Positions 60,299 through 64,000 of a stretch of DNA of 64,000 bases are shown piece by piece. Each line of letters begins with the position of its first letter. Within the stretch, counting starts at the first letter, position 1. The DNA lies in contig CAYFSO010000004.1 of assembly GCA_964345775.1 (NCBI GenBank), positions 10,055 to 74,054 on the forward strand. Direction: 5' to 3'. The notes below the pieces were generated by a model that made no database searches, was not told where the DNA came from, and was given only the letters and a program-made list of their open reading frames with translations. This DNA comes from M55B154 sp964345775 (GTDB taxonomy: Bacteria; Spirochaetota; UBA4802; UB4802). Made by a program: the position numbers and the translations under genes.

Positions 60299-61132
60299 AT
60301 GCAGGAACAACAGAACCGTTTCGCGTATGCCGTTGAACTCGAAAAATGCGGAGATTATTCCAGCGCACTGCGTGAGTACAAGGCCATCGTATCCGAAAAT
60401 TCTTCCTATAAGGAAGCGTATCTCAACCTTGGCTCCCTGTATTCACGAATGGAGCACTACGACGAGGCAATGGAAAACTATCATCACGCCCTCAGGCTTG
60501 GTGAGGATTACCTCATATACTTCAACATAGGCAGCATTCTCTACCGTAAGGGAGAATACAAGCGGGCGGTCCTGATGCTGGAAAAGGCACGCCGCATGCA
60601 GCCCCGTTTCCCCCTTACCATTCTGGTCATGGGCCTGTGTTTCAGCAGGCTGAACAACCGCAAGGCAGCCCTCACCTGTTTCGAGGACGTGCTTGCCATC
60701 GCACCCCGTAACAGGGTAGCACTCACCGCCCTGGCCCTTCATTACTACGAGGAAGGCAACTACAGCAGGACGCTGCAGCTGCTTGACCAGCTGGAAAAAA
60801 CCGGTATTGATAAAAACAGGTACAACCGTCTTCGCGCCGATTCACTTATGAATTCCGGCCGGGATGACGAGGCGGTGGCGGTTGTAAAGAACATGCGCCA
60901 CACCTCGGAAGGCTTTAAAAAGTTCGACACCTTCATTGAAGCTGTACCGGTTGAACTTTTCACCGACAGGCATGGCACCATCGACACCAAGATAGGCATT
61001 TTAAAAGAAAAGGTTATGACGGACGGGGACAGGGACAGCCTCATATCCCTCAGCCTTTGCCACATGCTGAAAGGCGACATGGATTCCGCCATGGATTACC
61101 TCTTCCAGGCAAAGAAGCATACCCTGCATTAG
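60299..61132 (+). CDS. Tetratricopeptide repeat protein
   Basis: The 277-residue product has about four to five TPR units in its first two thirds (YSSALREYKAIVSENSSYKEAY, then AYLNLGSLYSRMEHYDEAMENY, then FNIGSILYRKGEYKRAVLML). The end has a segment reading SLISLSLCHMLKGDMDSAMDYL. There is no signal peptide, so it is probably cytoplasmic. The ATG at 60299 has AGGA about 10 bases upstream. In-frame ATGs at 60236 and 60260 would lengthen it; the choice is uncertain. It follows the diguanylate cyclase gene by about 100 bases. Confidence 0.8.
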   Translation: MQEQQNRFAYAVELEKCGDYSSALREYKAIVSENSSYKEAYLNLGSLYSRMEHYDEAMENYHHALRLGEDYLIYFNIGSILYRKGEYKRAVLMLEKARRMQPRFPLTILVMGLCFSRLNNRKAALTCFEDVLAIAPRNRVALTALALHYYEEGNYSRTLQLLDQLEKTGIDKNRYNRLRADSLMNSGRDDEAVAVVKNMRHTSEGFKKFDTFIEAVPVELFTDRHGTIDTKIGILKEKVMTDGDRDSLISLSLCHMLKGDMDSAMDYLFQAKKHTLH

Positions 61133-61166
61133 GCTTAACAACGGATACCTGTTTCCCCAAATACAG

Positions 61167-61240
61167 GGGCGATTAGCTCAGTCGGTTAGAGTGCCTGCCT
61201 CACATGCAGGAGGTCACTGGTTCGAATCCAGTATCGCCCA
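61167..61240 (+). tRNA. tRNA-Val, anticodon CAC
   Basis: The acceptor stem GGGCGAT (61167-61173) pairs with ATCGCCC (61233-61239). The D arm reads TAGCTCAGTCGGTTAGAG. The anticodon stem is CCTGC/GCAGG with loop CTCACAT, giving anticodon CAC at 61201-61203. The T arm is ACTGG-TTCGAAT-CCAGT. The 3' CCA is not encoded. Confidence 0.97.
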
Positions 61241-61252
61241 CATGCCGGCCCA

Positions 61253-61972
61253 TTACAAGTGAAGGTTCTCGTGAAGCCGTGCATATGATATCCCTTCAAG
61301 CTGTACCGGCAAACCGGGTTTCTCCCCTTTTACTGCAAAGCCGAAACAATACTGTTCATTCATAACCCTGCTTTGAAAGTGCATACCGTCTTTTGTCTCG
61401 AGAACCCTGTCATTTGCCACAAGGTTCTCTTTTAACAGTTCAATGACACCTTCCCTTCTCAGTTTTGCTATTGATTCTTTCAGTGTCCACAGGGTAAAGA
61501 AACGGGTTGCCGATGTATCATCGCTTCCCTGCTGGAAGTATTCCATTTCATCTTCGGAAAAAAAACGCCTGGCTATGGCATCCAGGTGACGCCGCGTATC
61601 AAGCATGTCCTCTACGTCCACCCCCACTTCCCCGTACCGGTAAAAGGCAGCAGCCACCAGGCCGTGGGTATGGGCAATGCTGAATGAAGGCATTTCCTTT
61701 TCATCATGCCCCTTCAACTGCATCCGGGGCTTCCCCGACGGTTCCGATGAAAGCATCACGTCACGCAGGCCAGCACCCGCGACACGGGCCGCAACCGACT
61801 TCACCAGGAGCCGGGATACCAGCAACTCCGCCTTCTTTTCCGGGCGGGTATACCGCTGGTACCGTTCACGGTCTCCCGCATCCAGCAGGGGCAGCAGTTC
61901 ACCCGCATCATCAAGCACCGGCGTTTCATGGTACTCGGTGAAGAAGCAGAATATTCTTTTGCTGTCATCCAT
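61253..61972 (-). CDS. 4'-phosphopantetheinyl transferase, Sfp type
   Basis: The enzyme moves phosphopantetheine from coenzyme A onto carrier proteins. The 239-residue length and two-domain layout fit the Sfp family. The magnesium motif GVDVEDML is near residues 117-124 and the second motif FTLWTLKESIAK near 160-171. The N-terminal half has LLVSRLLVKSVAAR and the SSEPSGKPRM segment. No polyketide or non-ribosomal synthetase gene is in the window, so the partner is unknown. The stop lies 12 bases beyond the tRNA. Confidence 0.93.
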   Translation of the reverse strand: MDDSKRIFCFFTEYHETPVLDDAGELLPLLDAGDRERYQRYTRPEKKAELLVSRLLVKSVAARVAGAGLRDVMLSSEPSGKPRMQLKGHDEKEMPSFSIAHTHGLVAAAFYRYGEVGVDVEDMLDTRRHLDAIARRFFSEDEMEYFQQGSDDTSATRFFTLWTLKESIAKLRREGVIELLKENLVANDRVLETKDGMHFQSRVMNEQYCFGFAVKGEKPGLPVQLEGISYARLHENLHL

Positions 61973-61998
61973 CTCGCCGGGTCTCTATGTTGAATTTT

Positions 61999-63039
61999 TT
62001 ATTCAGAGAATTCCCGTCTCAGGGTCTCCCCTATTTTATCGGTAGCATCTTGCGCCTGGGGCAGCAGCTTATCCGCTGACACGAAGCCGTGCACCACGCC
62101 ATCGTACCGGATATACCGGGCCTTCACCCCGTCCTCCTTCAGCTTCTGCACGTAGGCTTCCCCTTCATCCCGCAGCACGTCGAAACCGGCGATGATCACC
62201 AGTGCCGGGGGCAGGTTGGCATGACTTTTCGCAAGCAGTGGCGACGCGTATGGCTCACTGCGGTCACGCTTGTCCGGCAGGTACAGGTTGATAAACCGTT
62301 TTACGCCGGCCTTGTCAAGCATGTACCCCTTCCCGAAAAAGTCATACGACGGGGTATCAAGACTTGCCGTGTTCACCCCGGGATAGATGAGCACCTGGTA
62401 ATCGATGTCCGGTCCTTTCCTGTCCCGTGCCATAAGGCTCACCACCGCAGCCAGGCTCCCTCCCGCACTGTCGCCGGCCACCGCAATCCTTTTCGGATCA
62501 CCGTTAAACGACGCGGCATTTTGGGCCACCCATTGCAGGGCTGCGTACGCATCATTTGCCGCCGCAGGATAGGTGTGTTCCGGTGCCAGCCGGTATTCAA
62601 CCGACACCACCATGGCATTGCTTTTCTTCGCGATAACGCGGCACAGGCTGTCATGGGTATCCACGCTTCCCTGCACCCAGCCGCCACCGTGATAGAACAC
62701 CACCAACGGGAATGGCCCTTCACCCTTTGGCGTGTATACCCGCACCGGCACGGTAAGTCCGCCGGCCTCAGCCTTCATGTCCTTCACCGACGCCATCTCC
62801 ACCGGTGTGCCGCTTACCGAGGCCGACTTCTCCGCAAGCCGCTTACGTGACTCGTCTACCGGGATCTCAAGCTGCTCACGGCCCTTCTCCGCCGCACCGG
62901 TAAGCTTCAGGTACACCGCCACCCGTGGATCAAGCGTCCCGTGCGGTGTCTGCGTCCAGCTGCGCACCAGCAGTATGACGCCCGTAACCAATACCAGGAT
63001 AATTCCAACAATAATACCTGTTATCTTCTTCCAGTTCAT
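61999..63039 (-). CDS. Membrane-anchored alpha/beta hydrolase, HSL-type esterase
   Basis: The 346-residue protein has an N-terminal membrane anchor or signal (about residues 5-24) and an esterase domain of the hormone-sensitive lipase family. Oxyanion motif is FYHGGGWVQGS and the nucleophile is in AVAGDSAGGSLAAVVS. A His in VVHGFVSA and an Asp in AGFDVLRDEG complete the likely triad. I use the ATG at 63039 because GGAGGTGAT lies directly upstream. The substrate is unknown. Its start faces the ADP-ribosylglycohydrolase gene across a divergent 153-base gap. Confidence 0.91.
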   Translation of the reverse strand: MNWKKITGIIVGIILVLVTGVILLVRSWTQTPHGTLDPRVAVYLKLTGAAEKGREQLEIPVDESRKRLAEKSASVSGTPVEMASVKDMKAEAGGLTVPVRVYTPKGEGPFPLVVFYHGGGWVQGSVDTHDSLCRVIAKKSNAMVVSVEYRLAPEHTYPAAANDAYAALQWVAQNAASFNGDPKRIAVAGDSAGGSLAAVVSLMARDRKGPDIDYQVLIYPGVNTASLDTPSYDFFGKGYMLDKAGVKRFINLYLPDKRDRSEPYASPLLAKSHANLPPALVIIAGFDVLRDEGEAYVQKLKEDGVKARYIRYDGVVHGFVSADKLLPQAQDATDKIGETLRREFSE

Positions 63040-63192
63040 ATCACCTCCAGGGATGAGCCAGGTTATCATGGGCGTTTAATATAATCACGTATTTTTTAAA
63101 AGCCCTGGTTCAGTGAATAGTGATTAATTCGTTGATCATGGAACCAAACACATGATAGTATTGAAACAATTAGAAGCGAAAGGAGGTAATAC

Positions 63193-63960
63193 ATGCTGGG
63201 CGCAATTGCCGGTGATATCATCGGCTCCATATACGAAGCAACACCCATTAAAACGAAGGATTTCCCGCTTTTTGGTAAGGGATGCACCTTTACCGACGAC
63301 TCGGTACTTACCATCGCCGTTGCCCATGCCATCATGAACAACGAACCATATGACCTTGCACTGCGTGATTTCTACCGTGCATATCCCCACGCCGGGTACG
63401 GGGGCATGTTCCGGCGCTGGGCAGCAGATGAACGCATGGGACCATACAACAGCTGGGGAAACGGGTCGGCCATGCGGGTGAGCCCGGTGGGATACGCCTT
63501 TGACACCCTCGAGGACGTGATCGCCGAGGCTGAGCAGACCGCCGCCGTAACCCACGATCACCCTGAAGGAATACGGGGAGCACAGGCAACCGCCGCCTGC
63601 GTGTTCACTGCCCGCCAGGGGTACGACAAGCAGCAGATAAAAGACATGGTGGTCAACCGGTTCGGCTACAACCTGTCAATGACCCTTTACGACATACGGC
63701 CGTCATACGGGTTTGACGTCTCGTGCCAGGGGAGCGTTCCACCTGCCATCCTGGCCTTCCTTGAATCAACCGATTACGAGGACGCCGTACGCAACGCCGT
63801 CTCACTTGGCGGGGACAGCGACACCCTTGCCTGCATTACCGGCGGCATGGCCGAAGCCTTTTACGGGGGACTCCCCGGCGATATAGAACAGCGGGCACTG
63901 GAGTTGTTGACAGATGACCTGCGGAAAGTCACCATAGCATTTCGCCAGGAATACTGCTAA
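63193..63960 (+). CDS. ADP-ribosylglycohydrolase-family protein
   Basis: The 255-residue protein belongs to the DraG/ARH family, which removes ADP-ribose from proteins or nucleic acids. It starts MLGAIAGDIIGSIYE, has the metal-binding segment FTDDSVLTIAVA near residues 35-46, then SWGNGSAMRVSPVG and the C-terminal GGDSDTLACITGGMAEA, which carries the second set of metal ligands. An AAAGGAGGT site lies just upstream of the ATG. The stop is 13 bases before adapter sequence, so the gene is complete but what follows is not known. No partner ADP-ribosyltransferase is visible here. Confidence 0.93.
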   Translation: MLGAIAGDIIGSIYEATPIKTKDFPLFGKGCTFTDDSVLTIAVAHAIMNNEPYDLALRDFYRAYPHAGYGGMFRRWAADERMGPYNSWGNGSAMRVSPVGYAFDTLEDVIAEAEQTAAVTHDHPEGIRGAQATAACVFTARQGYDKQQIKDMVVNRFGYNLSMTLYDIRPSYGFDVSCQGSVPPAILAFLESTDYEDAVRNAVSLGGDSDTLACITGGMAEAFYGGLPGDIEQRALELLTDDLRKVTIAFRQEYC

Positions 63961-63973
63961 ACAGTGACAACAC

Positions 63974-64000
63974 AGATCGGAAGAGCACACGTCTGAACTC
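63974..64000 (+). other. Illumina adapter sequence at the contig end (artefact)
   Basis: The last 27 bases begin AGATCGGAAGAGCACACGTC and continue as the TruSeq read-1 adapter. It is not genomic and should be trimmed. Confidence 0.97.

Noticed and set aside
62089..62850. A 253-codon open frame on the plus strand
   Set aside because: It lies antisense to the esterase gene, whose motifs are clear, and its translation looks like low-information histidine-rich sequence.
1..64000. CRISPR arrays, insertion sequences, prophage genes and integrase-tRNA sites
   Set aside because: No repeat-spacer pattern, no transposase or integrase translation, and no duplicated tRNA end next to the tRNA-Val were seen.

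Overview
The window looks like a chromosomal contig end from a free-living spirochaete (phylum Spirochaetota), most likely from a metagenome or draft assembly. The best lineage evidence is a short FlaB-type flagellin (24470-25318). An LptE-type LPS-assembly lipoprotein next to holA implies an LPS-bearing outer membrane, which fits Leptospira-like lineages better than Treponema or Borrelia. Many lipoproteins, a class I adenylate cyclase and a B12-type ribonucleotide reductase start add to this picture. The last 27 bases are Illumina adapter sequence, so the right edge is an assembly end. I saw no CRISPR array, insertion sequence, prophage or rRNA.

Layout. 1-1439: a clipped class II ribonucleotide reductase start and carA. 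1493-7053: envelope genes, namely two paralogous exported proteins and a protease IV (SppA) with a fused beta-rich front domain. 7040-12820: a tight minus-strand operon with a membrane SpoIIE-type phosphatase, a degenerate sister phosphatase, tmk and pgi. 12959-18899: a Sua5 enzyme, a small outer-membrane-like protein behind a strong promoter with a palindrome, a decayed hemerythrin, a lipid-anchored sulfatase, and a lipoprotein-gatC-thpR operon. 18971-25386: an FGGY kinase, pyrK, a class A penicillin-binding protein and flaB with a structured leader. 25419-31465: a lipase with a histone-H1-like tail, a degenerate hybrid histidine kinase, the COG3014/LpoB lipoprotein pair and a Nudix protein. 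31650-36643: a membrane sensor with a STAS/zinc-ribbon protein, a coiled-coil protein and adenylate cyclase. 36665-44107: holA, lptE, a 1624-residue amylase-glycogen synthase fusion and a lipoprotein. 44217-50225: a histidine kinase, pncA, a Cys-motif protein, amrS-pilZ and a TPR protein. 50240-57681: hisF, ftsK, uppP, rnj, dut and mscS, with two heptamer repeat tracts. 57745-61240: a KaiC-like/XRE/cupin regulator, a diguanylate cyclase, a TPR protein and tRNA-Val. 61253-63960: a phosphopantetheinyl transferase, an esterase and an ADP-ribosylglycohydrolase.

How the genes fit together. Signalling is dense: a phosphatase/pseudophosphatase pair, a STAS protein, cAMP and c-di-GMP synthesis, a PilZ receiver and two histidine kinases. 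Envelope biogenesis is the second theme (LptE, LpoB, PBP1a, UppP, SppA, many lipoproteins). Several pathway genes stand alone, away from their usual partners (carA, pyrK, gatC, hisF). The most unusual points are the amylase-glycogen synthase fusion, the pseudophosphatase beside an intact phosphatase, the Walker-less KaiC-like domain fused to an XRE-cupin regulator, and a flaB leader with a hairpin resembling a CsrA site. All functional statements rest on reading translated sequence; no database search was run.
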